Of a DNA stretch of 64,000 nt, positions 18,102 to 28,201 are shown piece by piece. How positions within the stretch are numbered: the first letter of the stretch is position 1; every line of letters starts with the position of its first letter. Source of the DNA: Candidatus Phytoplasma vitis. Its GTDB lineage: Bacteria > Bacillota_I > Bacilli_A > Acholeplasmatales > Acholeplasmataceae. The stretch is taken from NCBI GenBank assembly GCA_023934045.1, contig CP097583.1, positions 590,224 to 654,223 of the forward strand, in the 5' to 3' direction. The translations under genes were made by a program, and so were the position numbers. The notes under the pieces are model-generated. The model had not been told where the DNA came from, ran no database searches, and was given only the letters and a program-made list of their open reading frames with translations.

Positions 18102-19832
18102 CTATTCATAAATAATTTTTACTTTTTCACTAGTAAATAATGTTTCAGCTTTTTTTATCAAAAATCTTTCGTCTATCAAAAATTCTTCATTTAATTTTAA
18201 TACTGAATTTTTTTCATAAAAATTAGTTTCAAAAAAATTTAAGTTTAAATCTTCCTTATTTTTAGTTTCTAAAAATTTTGAATAAACAGGTTTTATTATT
18301 TCTTCCCAATCTTTATTTAAAATAACAAAATATTCATTAATTAATTCTTTTTTAGCATTTAAAATTTGTTTAATTTTTTCTCTAGTATCATTTTTTAATA
18401 ATATCTTATAATCTTCTTCATTTTCACATGATAAAAGTAAGTCTTTATTAAAATTTATTAATAATGCTTTTGATTGATATAATAATCTCGCAATACCAGC
18501 TAATTTCGGAATAGGATAATTTTCTAATTTTTTCCATCCTTTGCAAATTAAATTTATTTCTAAATTATTAGAACCAATTAAAATATTAATAATATCATTT
18601 AAAAAATCTTGTTTAAATTTTGTTTCTTTTTTGTTTGTATTATCATAATTATAATTATTTTTAGAAAATAATTCTTTTTTAAAACTTTCATCTTTTGGTT
18701 TTATTGATGAATTATTATTAATTTTATTAAAATTTTCTATTTTAGGAACATTTATTTGTGCTGTTAATAAATCATGAATTTGAATGAAAAAAATAATTAA
18801 TAAATATTTTTTATATTCGGATATTTTTAAATTATTTTGCAATTCTAATAATTTTCTAAAAAATTTTTCTTTTGTTTGAAAATTTAATTTTTTTAAAAAA
18901 TTAAAATTTTCTTCGTAATTTTCATAACAATTAATTATTTTTTTTGAAACGAAATTAATAAAATCATTTAAAAAAAGAACATAATTTATATTAGAGTCTA
19001 AAATTTCTTTTAAAAAAGAAATAAGAATTTTGACATCATTTTGAAATAAAAAATGAAATAATTGTGTTAATTTTTTTTCAGAAACGATACCCAATATTTC
19101 TATAATATCTTTTTCTTCGATAATATCATTTTTATAAGAACTAACTTGATCTAATAAATTAATAGCATCTCTTAAACTACCATTAGAATAAAAAGAGATT
19201 TTTTGTAAAGCTTCTTCTGATATATTTATATTTTCTATAGAAACTATTAATTTTAATCTATTTTGAATATCTTCGTAAGAAATATTATTTAAACGAAAAT
19301 GTTGAGTACGAGATAAAATATTTTTAGGAATTTTATTAAATTCACTAGTGATTAAAATAAAAACTGTATTAGAAGATGGTTCTTCTAATATTTTTAATAA
19401 AGCGTTAAAAGCATTATAAGATAATACATGAACTTCATCAATAATATAAACTTTATATTTTAATAAATTAGATTTATAATGTAGTTTATTTTTTAATTCT
19501 CTAATATCATCTACACCACTATAAGAAGCACCGTCAATTTCGACAACATCTAAAGTAGCTTGTTTATCAATAACGGCGCATGATTCACAACAATCTTTAT
19601 TATTATCTTCACAACAATCTTCTTTTTCAAGAAAACAAGAACAATTAATAACTTTGGCAAAAACTTTAGCTAAAGTAGTTTTTCCGATCCCCTTATCGCC
19701 ACTAAATAAATAACAATGATGAATTTTTTGATATTTAATAGCATTTTTTAAAATTTGTATAATTATATTTAATCCGACTATATTTTTAAAATTTTTAGGT
19801 CTGTGTTTTAGATATAAGGCTTGATAATTCAT
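18102..19832 (-). CDS. dnaX: DNA polymerase III subunits gamma/tau
   Basis: The clamp-loader ATPase. Residues ~1–220 hold Walker A GDKGIGKTTLA, a zinc-binding loop rich in Cys (CSCFLEKEDCC to CESC, residues ~68–92), Walker B IIDEVHVLS, sensor-1 and the SRC-like LSRTQHF. Domains II–III follow to ~residue 360; the short remainder is a reduced tau region. Length 576 aa is typical for Mollicutes. No frameshift-type slippery site with a strong stem was evident. It is followed by ybaB. Confidence 0.95.
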   Translation of the reverse strand: MNYQALYLKHRPKNFKNIVGLNIIIQILKNAIKYQKIHHCYLFSGDKGIGKTTLAKVFAKVINCSCFLEKEDCCEDNNKDCCESCAVIDKQATLDVVEIDGASYSGVDDIRELKNKLHYKSNLLKYKVYIIDEVHVLSYNAFNALLKILEEPSSNTVFILITSEFNKIPKNILSRTQHFRLNNISYEDIQNRLKLIVSIENINISEEALQKISFYSNGSLRDAINLLDQVSSYKNDIIEEKDIIEILGIVSEKKLTQLFHFLFQNDVKILISFLKEILDSNINYVLFLNDFINFVSKKIINCYENYEENFNFLKKLNFQTKEKFFRKLLELQNNLKISEYKKYLLIIFFIQIHDLLTAQINVPKIENFNKINNNSSIKPKDESFKKELFSKNNYNYDNTNKKETKFKQDFLNDIINILIGSNNLEINLICKGWKKLENYPIPKLAGIARLLYQSKALLINFNKDLLLSCENEEDYKILLKNDTREKIKQILNAKKELINEYFVILNKDWEEIIKPVYSKFLETKNKEDLNLNFFETNFYEKNSVLKLNEEFLIDERFLIKKAETLFTSEKVKIIYE

Positions 19833-19997
19833 ATCTTTTTTTGCGAAAAAAATCCTTTTATAATAATTTTAAAAAATCTTTTAAACATTTTTAATTTCAA
19901 TTTATAAAATGTTTTTTTAAAAAACTACATATTAAACTATGGCATAACTTATATCAATAATTAAAAAAATTAAAAATTTATAAAAAAACTTGATTAA

Positions 19998-21329
19998 TTA
20001 ATTTTCACCAGCAATTGTTAAATCTCCGGCATAAACACTAGGACTTCCAAAACCTGAAAATTGGAATACTAAATCGTTAGATATCCCTTTTAAATTTAAT
20101 AAAATATCAAAAAAATTACCAGAAACAATAATCATTTTAACAGGTTTAGTAATTTTACCCTTTTCTATTTTAAAACCAGCAGCTTGAAGACTAAAATCAC
20201 CACTTATATCATTAATTCCTGCATGAAAACCAATTATATAATCGATATAAACACCTTCGTTGATAGAAGTAATCATTTCTTCGAAAGTTTGTTCTCCTTT
20301 TTCTAAATACATATTAGTCATGGAAATAGAATTAGAAAAACTGTTACCAGTAGGTGGAACATCAAAAATAAGTGATGTTTTTAAATTATGGATAAATTGT
20401 TTAAAAACGCCTTTATCAATAATTTTTTTAGTATAACAAGAAACCCCTTCATCATCAAATTTATATTGAAAAAGTGCTTCTTTGCATAAAGGATCGTCAA
20501 TCAAAGTAACTTTTGAAGAAGCTATGTTTGTACCTTGTTTATCTTTTAATTTAGTTAAATTACGATAAGCGCTCATACCGTTAAAAATACAACTAAAATT
20601 TTTTAAAAAATTAGCAAAGATTTTATTTGAAAAAACAACTGGATAAGTTTTAGATTTTAAAGATCTAGATGTTAATTTTGATTCTCCTAAGGATATTATT
20701 TTTTTAGCGTATTTTTTAATATCGAATTTTTCAAATTCTTTAACTACAAAATATTCATAAATTTCTTCTATATCTTTATCTTTTTGAAAAACACAAGAAA
20801 CAGAAATAGTTAAAAAACTTAATTTGTCTTCTAAATTTAACCCTTTAGAATTAACTATTCTTTTTTCTAAATAAGTTTCTTCATAAGAAATAGTATCAAT
20901 TTTTTTTAATAAAACGCTTTTTAATAATTCTTTTTCTAATTGAAATAATAAATCATATTTTTTTTGAATATCAATTTTTGAAAAATCAAAATTAGAATTA
21001 TTTACCATAGGATAAGAAAGTGAACCTTCAAAAATAATATCTTTTTCTTTAATATTTAAAACTGAAATTTGATTTCTAAGATTTCCTAAAATATCTTCCA
21101 TTTCAGTTTCATCTATTTTTTCTAAATACATAGAAGACTTTTTATTTTGAAACAAACCTTTAATGGTTGTTCCTAAAACATCATTTTGAACATGTTCGTG
21201 AATTTTACCATCTTCTAAATTAATAGTTATACCTTTGCTTCTATCAGTTAAAATTTCTAAAGCTTCAAAATTTTGAGATAAAGCTGTTTTAAACCATTTT
21301 TTATAATTTATATTATCATTGTTAATCAT
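19998..21329 (-). CDS. pmbA: TldE/PmbA metalloprotease subunit
   Basis: The non-metal-binding partner of the TldD/TldE protease, which in other bacteria processes ribosomally made peptides and degrades unfolded peptides. It has the family's N-terminal nucleophile-like fold strands and the C-terminal GFGSPSVYAGDLTIAGE end, but no HEXXXH. The frame opens at 21350, but GGAGG lies 10 nt before the ATG at 21329, which overlaps the tldD stop by 8 nt; this start is preferred (443 aa). It is co-transcribed with tldD. Confidence 0.9.
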   Translation of the reverse strand: MINNDNINYKKWFKTALSQNFEALEILTDRSKGITINLEDGKIHEHVQNDVLGTTIKGLFQNKKSSMYLEKIDETEMEDILGNLRNQISVLNIKEKDIIFEGSLSYPMVNNSNFDFSKIDIQKKYDLLFQLEKELLKSVLLKKIDTISYEETYLEKRIVNSKGLNLEDKLSFLTISVSCVFQKDKDIEEIYEYFVVKEFEKFDIKKYAKKIISLGESKLTSRSLKSKTYPVVFSNKIFANFLKNFSCIFNGMSAYRNLTKLKDKQGTNIASSKVTLIDDPLCKEALFQYKFDDEGVSCYTKKIIDKGVFKQFIHNLKTSLIFDVPPTGNSFSNSISMTNMYLEKGEQTFEEMITSINEGVYIDYIIGFHAGINDISGDFSLQAAGFKIEKGKITKPVKMIIVSGNFFDILLNLKGISNDLVFQFSGFGSPSVYAGDLTIAGEN

Positions 21330-22710
21330 TTTTTTGACTTCCTCCAACAATCATATCTTGAACCCTAATAGTTGGTTGACCTAAATCTACAGGTACATAT
21401 CCAGAAACAGAACCACAATATCCTTGATCTAAATCTAAATCATTAGCAACACGATCAATTTTTAATAGAACATTTTGCCCTTTTCCTATTAATATCATTC
21501 CTTTAACAAACTTAGTTAATTTTCCGTCTTCGATTAAATATCCAGATTTAACCATGAAATTAAATTCTCCTGTAGTAGGCATAACTGTTCCGCCACCAAA
21601 ACTTTCGGCATATAAACCATTTTTAGTATCTTTAATAATTTGTTCTGGAGTATCTTTCCCCGCAGCAATGTAAGTAGAATTCATTCGAGAAGTAGGCGAA
21701 TATTTATAAGATTGTCTTCTAGATGAACCAGTAACTTTCATTTTCATTTTTAAGCTATTACGATAATCTATTAAATAATTTCTTAATATCCCATTTTCAA
21801 TTAAAAGATTTTTTTGTGTTGGAGTTCCTTCGTCATCAAAATTTAATTTTCCCCAAGAATTTTGAATAGTACCATCATCATAAGCAGTTACAACATCTGA
21901 AGCTATTTTTTTATTTATTTTATCACAGAAAGGAGATAATCCTCTAGCAATAGCAGTCGCTTCTAAAGAGTGACCACAAGCTTCATGGAAAATAACTCCT
22001 CCTGAACCACTCTTAATAACTAAAGTCATAGTTTGAGGTTTAATTGTTTCGGCCGTTAATAACATAATTGCTTTTTTAGCTGTTTTTTTAGCTATATCTT
22101 CTAAATCTATAAGATCAAAAATTTCTAAACCCATAGAACGACCTCGGTGTTCATTGAATTCTTCCATATTTTTGTTATCTTTAGCAACAGCTGTCATAGA
22201 ACACATAATATAAGGTCGATGATCTTTTTGATAAATACCTTTAGAATTAGCAACTAAAATTTTTTGTTCTTTTTCTTCAAAATTAACTATACTTTGAATA
22301 ATTTTAGAATCATATTCTTTCATAATTCTAGATAATTTCATCATTTTGTTAATTTTATCAGAAATAGTCCAACTATTAAAATTAATTTTTATATTATTGT
22401 TTATTTTTTTAGATTCTCCAAGCGGGATTATTTTTTTAATTTTTTCATCATTATTAACATTTTTTTGTTCTTCTATTAAAGAAACTATATATTTATATTC
22501 TATTTTATTAGTATAAATATATATTTCATCCGTTTCTTTTAATAAACGTATTCCTAATCCGAAAATATAATTTGTACTATACTTCACTACTTCTTTATCT
22601 ATAATTGTTAAGTAATTAGAGATATTATCTTCAAAAAACAATTCAATAAAATCAAAACCTTTATTCAATCCTATTTGTAAAATATCTTGAATTTCATTTT
22701 TTGATAACAT
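21322..22710 (-). CDS. tldD: TldD metalloprotease subunit
   Basis: The catalytic partner of PmbA. The metal site HEACGH (HEXXXH) is near residue 240, within VIFHEACGHSLEA, and the third-ligand region SGYCGSVSG is near the C-terminus. Length is normal (462 aa). AAAGGA precedes the ATG. What the pair acts on in phytoplasmas is unknown; the operon has no precursor peptide gene next to it. Confidence 0.93.
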   Translation of the reverse strand: MLSKNEIQDILQIGLNKGFDFIELFFEDNISNYLTIIDKEVVKYSTNYIFGLGIRLLKETDEIYIYTNKIEYKYIVSLIEEQKNVNNDEKIKKIIPLGESKKINNNIKINFNSWTISDKINKMMKLSRIMKEYDSKIIQSIVNFEEKEQKILVANSKGIYQKDHRPYIMCSMTAVAKDNKNMEEFNEHRGRSMGLEIFDLIDLEDIAKKTAKKAIMLLTAETIKPQTMTLVIKSGSGGVIFHEACGHSLEATAIARGLSPFCDKINKKIASDVVTAYDDGTIQNSWGKLNFDDEGTPTQKNLLIENGILRNYLIDYRNSLKMKMKVTGSSRRQSYKYSPTSRMNSTYIAAGKDTPEQIIKDTKNGLYAESFGGGTVMPTTGEFNFMVKSGYLIEDGKLTKFVKGMILIGKGQNVLLKIDRVANDLDLDQGYCGSVSGYVPVDLGQPTIRVQDMIVGGSQKND

Positions 22711-22821
22711 AAAAATAATTTCCTTTAATTTTTATAATTTTATTTATTTTATAAATAAATAATATTTTAATTTTATTTAATCTTAAAAATTAATTTAATT
22801 ATTTTAAATAAATAGTATTTT

Positions 22822-24483
22822 TTATTTCATTTTAATTTGCAAAACTTTATTATTATAAGAAACATTATTTTGAGATTGAACTTGTTGAGCTAAATTAACA
22901 GGAATTTCAAAAACAGTCTTATTATGGAAATGTTTAATATTTCCAATATTTTTACCATAAATATTAAATTTATCTTTTAATAATTTTAAAAGCAATGAAG
23001 GATTTATACCATCATTTTTTCCTAAATTAATAATTAACTCTGTCATTGGTTTTTTATTAAATTTATTGTAACTGTTGTTATAATTACCATTTGTTTTATT
23101 AAAACCATTCGAAAAACTATTTGATTTAGAATAAGAATTTTTCAAATCATTTCCTTTATAAATTTTTGGTTCTGATATATATTCGTAATTTTTATCTTTT
23201 GGAGCCAAATGTTGTAAAAGAGCAGAAATAATTTCTTTAGGTTCTTTGTCTTTTAATAAAGTATCAACGAAAGGATTTTCTTTTGCTTCTGTTTTTGAAT
23301 TTTCTTTTATTAAATTTAAAATTTGTTCTTCAAAAAACTTATTTTGTTCTTGTTGAATTTCTTCTACTGTTGGAATATTTAAATAAGTCATTTTTTCTTT
23401 TAAATAATTCATTAGTTTTTTAAATTGGAAAACTTTTCTTAAACCAACAAAAGTATATGCTGAACCTGTTTTCCCAGCTCTGCCTGTTCTACCAATTCTG
23501 TGAACATAAACTTCTTCTTCATGAGGTAAATCATAATTAATAACCATTTTAATATCAGAAATGTCTATACCTCTAGCAGCAACATCGGTAGCAACTAAAA
23601 TTTTAATATTTTTTTTTCTAAAGTTATTCATGACATATTGTCTTTGGTTTTGTTTTAAATCACCATGAATAGCATCTACTAAAAAATCTTTATCTTGTAA
23701 ATAATTTAAAATTGCATCTACATCTCTTTTAGTATTAGCAAAAATAATTACTGAATCAGGATTTTTTTGATCTAAAAGTCTTACTAAAAGTTTATTTTTA
23801 TCAAATTCTTTTACAACAAAATAAAATTGTTCAATTGAATTAACAACAATTTGATCTTGTTTAGCTTTTAAAATTTTAGGATTTTTTTGATATTTAAAAG
23901 CTATTTCACGAATAGCATTAGGCATTGTAGCTGAAAATAAAATAGTTTGTTTTTCTGCTGGAATTTTAGATAAAATAGTTTCAACAGCTTGTTGAAAACC
24001 CATTTTTAACATTTCATCAGCTTCATCTAAAGTTAAGATTTTTACTGATGATAATTCTACTTTTTTTCTTTCTAATAGATCTATTATTCTTCCAGGAGTA
24101 GCAATAATAATTTGTGGTTTTTTTTCTAAATCTTGAAATTGTTTTATATAATTCTCTCCACCATAAACAACGATCGCTTTAATTTCAGAATAAAATTTTA
24201 GTAATTTTTGAATTTCTAAAAAAACTTGTAACGCTAATTCTCTAGTAGGACATAATATTAAAGATTGAACTTTTTTTAATTTAGGATCAATCTTTTCAAT
24301 AATAGGAATAGCAAAAGAAAAAGTTTTTCCCGTTCCTGTTTGAGATTGAGCTATTATATCGTGCCCTTCTATAATTTCTGGAATAACTAAAGCTTGAATT
24401 GGTGTAGGAGTCATAAAATTTAACTCTGTCAATGCATCTTCAATTGGTTTTAATAAATTTAAATCTTTAAATAAAATACTCAT
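22822..24483 (-). CDS. cshA: DEAD-box RNA helicase (CshA/DeaD type)
   Basis: Unwinds RNA in ribosome assembly and mRNA decay. All motifs are intact: Q motif TPTPIQALVIP, I AQSQTGTGKT, Ia PTRELALQ, II DEADEML, III SAT, IV VIIFANTKR, V ATDVAARGIDI, VI HRIGRTGRAG. After the RecA domains (~residue 370) an Asn/Lys/Ser/Tyr-rich linker leads to a small domain resembling the DbpA/CsdA RNA-binding domain (residues ~480–553). AAGGAAAA precedes the ATG. Gene symbol is by family resemblance. Confidence 0.9.
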   Translation of the reverse strand: MSILFKDLNLLKPIEDALTELNFMTPTPIQALVIPEIIEGHDIIAQSQTGTGKTFSFAIPIIEKIDPKLKKVQSLILCPTRELALQVFLEIQKLLKFYSEIKAIVVYGGENYIKQFQDLEKKPQIIIATPGRIIDLLERKKVELSSVKILTLDEADEMLKMGFQQAVETILSKIPAEKQTILFSATMPNAIREIAFKYQKNPKILKAKQDQIVVNSIEQFYFVVKEFDKNKLLVRLLDQKNPDSVIIFANTKRDVDAILNYLQDKDFLVDAIHGDLKQNQRQYVMNNFRKKNIKILVATDVAARGIDISDIKMVINYDLPHEEEVYVHRIGRTGRAGKTGSAYTFVGLRKVFQFKKLMNYLKEKMTYLNIPTVEEIQQEQNKFFEEQILNLIKENSKTEAKENPFVDTLLKDKEPKEIISALLQHLAPKDKNYEYISEPKIYKGNDLKNSYSKSNSFSNGFNKTNGNYNNSYNKFNKKPMTELIINLGKNDGINPSLLLKLLKDKFNIYGKNIGNIKHFHNKTVFEIPVNLAQQVQSQNNVSYNNKVLQIKMK

Positions 24484-25498
24484 TTCATTTTTTTCCTTGC
24501 TAATTATTCAAAATAAAAATATTTATTTTCATTAAAAATATTTAGTAATTAATTTGTAATAAAAAAATTATTTTTAAATTTTTTATTCTTTTAATTAATA
24601 AAAAGAATAAAAAAAAATAAAATTTTATTAATATTAAATTTTATTATCTAAAATTGAATTTCTGAAAATAATATAAATAAATTTTTTTAGGAAAAATAAT
24701 ATATTTCGTTTTAATTTAAAATAAATTTATTCTATATCAACCAATAACAAACTCTACATCGATATAATCCAAAAATATTAATTTCAGGTAACAAAAAAAT
24801 AATAAATTTACAATTTCTATATTTCTAAGTTAATTAAATATCTTTCATTATATTATACATTAATTTTTTAGCAAAACAAAAATATATAATATTAATTTTG
24901 GAAATAAATTCCAACATCCACAATAATAATTTAAAATATATCGATAAATATTGATTTTAAATTTATTTATTTTTTTATTATCTAGAAAATTAAAATATTT
25001 TCATTTAATAATAAATTAAAGATATTTATATTGATTTTTTATTTCATTTATGAAATAAAAAAACCTAGTTGATCATAAACTAAGTTTTATAATAATTTTT
25101 AAAATGTCCTACTTCATTCAAATAGAATCAATTAAAAAGTTATATTTAAATTAAACTATTTATTCAAAAAATAGTTGGATTTATTTTTTTACTTAAATTA
25201 AAATTTAACTTCAAAAGAAAATTTAAAAAATGATAAATATTTATAAGGTTTAAAATAAATAATTAATTTTTTAATTCAAAAACATTATTTTAAATCAGTT
25301 TATTCAATTGAAAAACTAATTATAAATTGAATAAATAAACGCAGTGTTTTAAAAAAACATTTACATTTTTTTAAAACACTGCATTATATTATTATCACTT
25401 TCAGGAGATAGATTTTTAATTATTTATATTCTATATTTTTTTATTTTTCTAAGGTTTAAAGGCCTAATAAGAGAGTTTGGTTTTTATGGCGTTGGTTT
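24484..25498. other. Kilobase AT-rich spacer at the edge of the accessory island
   Basis: No gene is supportable. It holds an imperfect hairpin at about 25062–25090 (AAAACCTAGTT against AACTAAGTTTT) and a perfect 17-bp inverted repeat at 25341–25382, described separately. The last ~100 bases before 25498 are less AT-rich than the rest. This marks the boundary between core genes and the repeat-rich island. Confidence 0.5.
25341..25382. repeat. Perfect 17-bp inverted repeat
   Basis: GCAGTGTTTTAAAAAAA (25341–25357) and its exact complement (25366–25382) flank the 8-base spacer CATTTACA. A closely similar core, with TTTTTAAAACACTG and CATTTACA pieces, recurs in the island repeats near 26850–26880, 28490–28520, 31060–31085 and 41690–41712, suggesting this is a derivative or end of the same element. 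Confidence 0.7.
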
Positions 25499-26179
25499 TC
25501 AATTAATTATTAGATTATGTGAATAAATTTCTAAACTTTTAAAAAATCTATAACACTTCCAAAACTCTTTTTTCTGAAAATATATTTTTTGCGCTGCTTT
25601 ACGTTGGTAAACTAAATGATGAAATTTATTTTTACAAAAAACATCTTTTAAACGACTTAAAAGGATTTCCGCTCCTTTTTTGCCAACATTAATTTGTAAA
25701 GGGTTTTTAGAATGATCCCAAATTTTACAATGCAAAAGAAAATGTTCTAATAAACTGCAGTAAACTAAATTTTTACTTTTTTGGTATTCAAAAGGAGAAT
25801 TTATTGCATATTTAGGATTTGATAATCCTTTCATTTCATTTTCCTTAATATGATGTATTTCTAAACCTTCCTGCGATCTTTTGATGAATGAATTGACTTT
25901 GGTACATTGTTTATCTAAAAAATAATCTCCGATAGGTGTTCCATATTTTTCTTTTAAAATAGTAACCATTTGATCGTAAGTCATAAGCAACATATAATCG
26001 ATATTGTTTGTTTTTATTTTGGTTTTATATATTTGAATTAAAATTTTTTCAATATCTTTCAAATGATTTAATAAATTTTTTAATTTTTTGTTAGAAAACA
26101 AAAAAAACTTAAAAACTAAAAAATGTTTTATTTTTTTTAATTCATAAAAAATAGAATGATAAAAATCATATTTTTTCAT
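25499..26179 (-). CDS. HNH-endonuclease-like protein, 5' part frameshifted
   Basis: The central part reads LEIHHIKEN, then about 30 residues, then KNLVYCSLLEHFLLHCK; His-His, Asn and His-x-x-x-x-His in this spacing match HNH nuclease domains. The C-terminal third is basic and helical. The same frame stays open upstream to 26446 with no ATG and encodes a Thr-rich linker plus a strange membrane segment of IFF and Ile repeats. A separate 42-residue frame with a good ribosome-binding site (26407–26535) overlaps it, and a one-base slip in the run of seven T at 26417–26423 would join both into a protein of about 345 aa with two membrane segments. Thus the gene is either broken or switched. The nuclease call is from motif pattern only. 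Confidence 0.55.
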   Translation of the reverse strand: MKKYDFYHSIFYELKKIKHFLVFKFFLFSNKKLKNLLNHLKDIEKILIQIYKTKIKTNNIDYMLLMTYDQMVTILKEKYGTPIGDYFLDKQCTKVNSFIKRSQEGLEIHHIKENEMKGLSNPKYAINSPFEYQKSKNLVYCSLLEHFLLHCKIWDHSKNPLQINVGKKGAEILLSRLKDVFCKNKFHHLVYQRKAAQKIYFQKKEFWKCYRFFKSLEIYSHNLIIN

Positions 26180-26251
26180 AAATGAATTAATTTGATCCGA
26201 TAATAAAATAAGATCTTTTCTGATTTTTATCTTTTTATAAAAATGAATTAA

Positions 26252-26308
26252 TATAATAATAATAATAATAATAAAGAAAATAAAGAAAATAAAGAAAATA
26301 AAGAAAAT
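26252..26308. repeat. Simple-sequence repeat inside the HNH-like gene
   Basis: A run of AAT triplets (about 26252–26272) is followed by four copies of the 9-mer AAAGAAAAT (26273–26308). On the – strand it encodes four IFF-type triplets and a run of isoleucines in a membrane segment. All units are multiples of three, so copy-number change would alter segment length without shifting frame. Confidence 0.85.
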
Positions 26309-26406
26309 AATTATTTTAGTAATTGATGTTGTTGTTTTAGCAACTTCTGTTGTTTTATTATTAATTGGTATTGTTGCGTTTGGTATTGTTGTTTTAGCAA
26401 CTTCTG

Positions 26407-26535
26407 TTATTTTAGGTTTTTTTCTTCTAAAAAAGGTATATTTTCTTTATTAAATCGAATAAAATTAAATAAATAAAGAATTATAATAAAGCAAAAACTC
26501 ATACCAACAAGAGCTAAGAATTCTCTAAAACTCAT
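26407..26535 (-). pseudogene. Frameshifted 5' end of the HNH-like membrane protein
   Basis: AAAGGA stands before the ATG at 26535. The 42-residue product starts MSFREFLALVGMS and has a hydrophobic helix, then stops at 26407. The downstream frame continues with KPKITEVAKTT. One base added or lost in the seven-base T run (26417–26423) restores a single long frame into 25499–26179. Confidence 0.6.
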
Positions 26536-26570
26536 ACTAAAATTCCTTTCAATTAAGTATTTTAAATATT

Positions 26571-26716
26571 TTAAAATTCTTTAGAAGGTGAAATTAAAAA
26601 GTTTAAATAACCTTGCGTAAATAAATAACATGCAAAAGGTATAACGATTGTAACATCAAGAAAAACCCAATATGTCAAAAAATTTCCAAAACCTTTATTT
26701 TTTCTTGCCTTTTTTT
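26571..26716 (-). pseudogene. C-terminal remnant of a membrane protein
   Basis: A frame without start codon encodes FGNFLTYWVFLDVTIVIP and continues to YLNFLISPSKEF before the stop at 26571. It has two hydrophobic stretches. It lies just after the promoter of repeat copy A, so it may be the remains of the gene that promoter once served. Confidence 0.45.
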
Positions 26717-26783
26717 ATATTCTTTAAAAAATTTAATAAAATATTTTTTTTAATATGAAATAATAAAAAAATAACTTTATTCT

Positions 26784-26812
26784 ATTATCACTTATTATTT
26801 TTAAAATGTCAA
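26784..26812 (-). promoter_or_regulatory. Promoter in repeat copy A
   Basis: On the – strand TTGACA (26807–26812) and GATAAT (26784–26789) are separated by exactly 17 bases. It points towards the membrane-protein remnant and the frameshifted HNH-like gene. Confidence 0.7.
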
Positions 26813-27046
26813 GTTTTTTTAAAAAAATAATATAATTTATAAAAAATAACAGTGTTATAAAAAAATTGTAAATGTTTTTTTAATTCATTTTTAATGACTA
26901 ATTCTTGTTTTTATTTTATATATTAATTTCAAAAATTTTCTCCTTTCTTTTTTTATTCAAATAAAAAAGAACAATAAAATTATTCTTAATTTAATAGTTT
27001 AACGACATGTATTAATCTAGTATTTTCTCTTTTTATTAAAAACAAA

Positions 27047-27074
27047 AAAAGACTAGTTTTTTAACTAGTCTTTT
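27047..27074 (-). terminator. Terminator in repeat copy A
   Basis: AAAAGACTAGTT (27047–27058) pairs perfectly with AACTAGTCTTTT (27063–27074). On the – strand it ends in a T run and lies about 190 nt after the stop of the 204-residue membrane protein. Confidence 0.75.
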
Positions 27075-27259
27075 CGGTATTAAAAATGAATTTATTTACA
27101 AAAAATTATAACAGTACAACTTATAATATAAAAAAATAAAATTTTTAACATTTATTATTTTTATTTTTTTTAATATTTAACTTATGTATAAACCATAAAA
27201 ATAGAATTAAAAGAAACCAAAATAACAAACGTAATAACAACATATTATATAATTTAATT

Positions 27260-27874
27260 TTATTTGTTTTTTTGTTTTTTATAATACTGTTTACTTATAA
27301 GAAAGTAATTATTTTTAGCTATTGTTTTATTAAAATCTTTTTCAAACCAAGAGAACCCTAACCATTTATAAAACTTAACATAAATAACCCAAAAATTTGA
27401 ACCATAACTAATTTCATCATAAAAACATAATATAAATAAAATAACTATAGAACTTATGAATAACCCATTTAACCAAATATATTGCAATTTAGTAATTATT
27501 GACACAATTAAAAATATAATAGCTAATAAAAAAGATATAATTATGTAACGATTATTATATGGTATTATTTTTCTGGGGAAATAATAACTCCAAAGAGATT
27601 CTGAAACTTGAATATTTTCAAATTTTTTTCCTTTGCTAGGATCTTTATATATAAACCGTGGACCTTTAGTAATTTTAAACAAAATATAAAAAAACATCCC
27701 CAAAGAAAAAAAACTAAAAATACCATAAATAATACATTCTAAAATCAAATTTAAAAAATCATTATCTACAAATTTGTCTTTTGGATTTTTTATTAAAAAA
27801 TTATAAGTAACAATAATATCTAAGATTATAACTGTAAAAAAACATATTAATTTAAATAATTTTATTTTTTTCAT
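27260..27874 (-). CDS. Four-helix membrane protein, paralogue of 29010–29705
   Basis: Not a recognised family. Four hydrophobic segments lie at residues ~8–28, 45–68, 110–130 and 135–152. A cytosolic-looking loop holds KGPRFIYKDPSKGKKFENI, and the C-terminal part reads YVKFYKWLGFSWFEKDFNKT. The protein at 29010–29705 has the same layout with KGKTIIYKDPNKAKTLDNI and YVKFFKWLG...EKDFNKT, so the two arose by duplication. It follows the MMGCVDVV gene by about 20 nt and shares its upstream promoter in repeat copy B. AAAAAAGT precedes the ATG; this paralogue appears intact. Confidence 0.65.
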   Translation of the reverse strand: MKKIKLFKLICFFTVIILDIIVTYNFLIKNPKDKFVDNDFLNLILECIIYGIFSFFSLGMFFYILFKITKGPRFIYKDPSKGKKFENIQVSESLWSYYFPRKIIPYNNRYIIISFLLAIIFLIVSIITKLQYIWLNGLFISSIVILFILCFYDEISYGSNFWVIYVKFYKWLGFSWFEKDFNKTIAKNNYFLISKQYYKKQKNK

Positions 27875-27895
27875 TTTTTACTTTTTTCTATTCGA

Positions 27896-28201
27896 TTACC
27901 AAAATTTTACTAATTTGATGAAAGTATCGCAAGCTCCATAACCAATATCTTTAGCTGTATCAACAGTGGCTTTAAAAGTTCCTTCAGCGGCGCCTATTAC
28001 ACTTTTACCTACATTTTCTGCTAAATCTAAAGGGTTTTCTACTTCTTTATAATCTTGATTTTTGACACCTTTTATAATGCCTTCAAAAACATTTGCTGGA
28101 TAACTCTTAGCTTTACTAACAGTTTTCCAACCTTCTAAACCTGCTCGATCTAAATTTCTAACTACTGGAACATCATCAACAACATCTACACATCCCATCA
28201 T
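27896..28201 (-). pseudogene. 5'-truncated paralogue of the island's secreted protein
   Basis: The 101-residue frame from the ATG at 28201 starts MMGCVDVVDDVPVVRN and is about three-quarters identical by eye to 29782–30081. The coding similarity continues upstream of that ATG (DILEQNPYALEKASK) to about 28285, where it meets a stop and then jumps straight into the promoter-proximal sequence of the repeat. No ribosome-binding site precedes the ATG. So the first ~200 codons of the ancestral gene are deleted here and this copy is probably not made as such. Confidence 0.65.

Larger units (their letters stand above)
26780..27190 (-). repeat. Island repeat, copy A
   Basis: Shares most of its length with copies B (28274–29030) and C (30853–31575) in the same orientation and with D (41481–41712) inverted. 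Recognisable landmarks in each are a GACTAGTT hairpin, the TTTTTAATGACTAATT phrase, and (A–C) the TTGACA/TATAAT-type promoter on the – strand. Copy A lacks about 250 bases in its middle relative to B and C but shares with D a segment containing AAAGGAGAAAAT. Confidence 0.8.

Noticed and set aside
26252..26308. CRISPR-like array
   Set aside because: The repeat has no unique spacers; it is a simple in-frame microsatellite. No cas genes are in the window.
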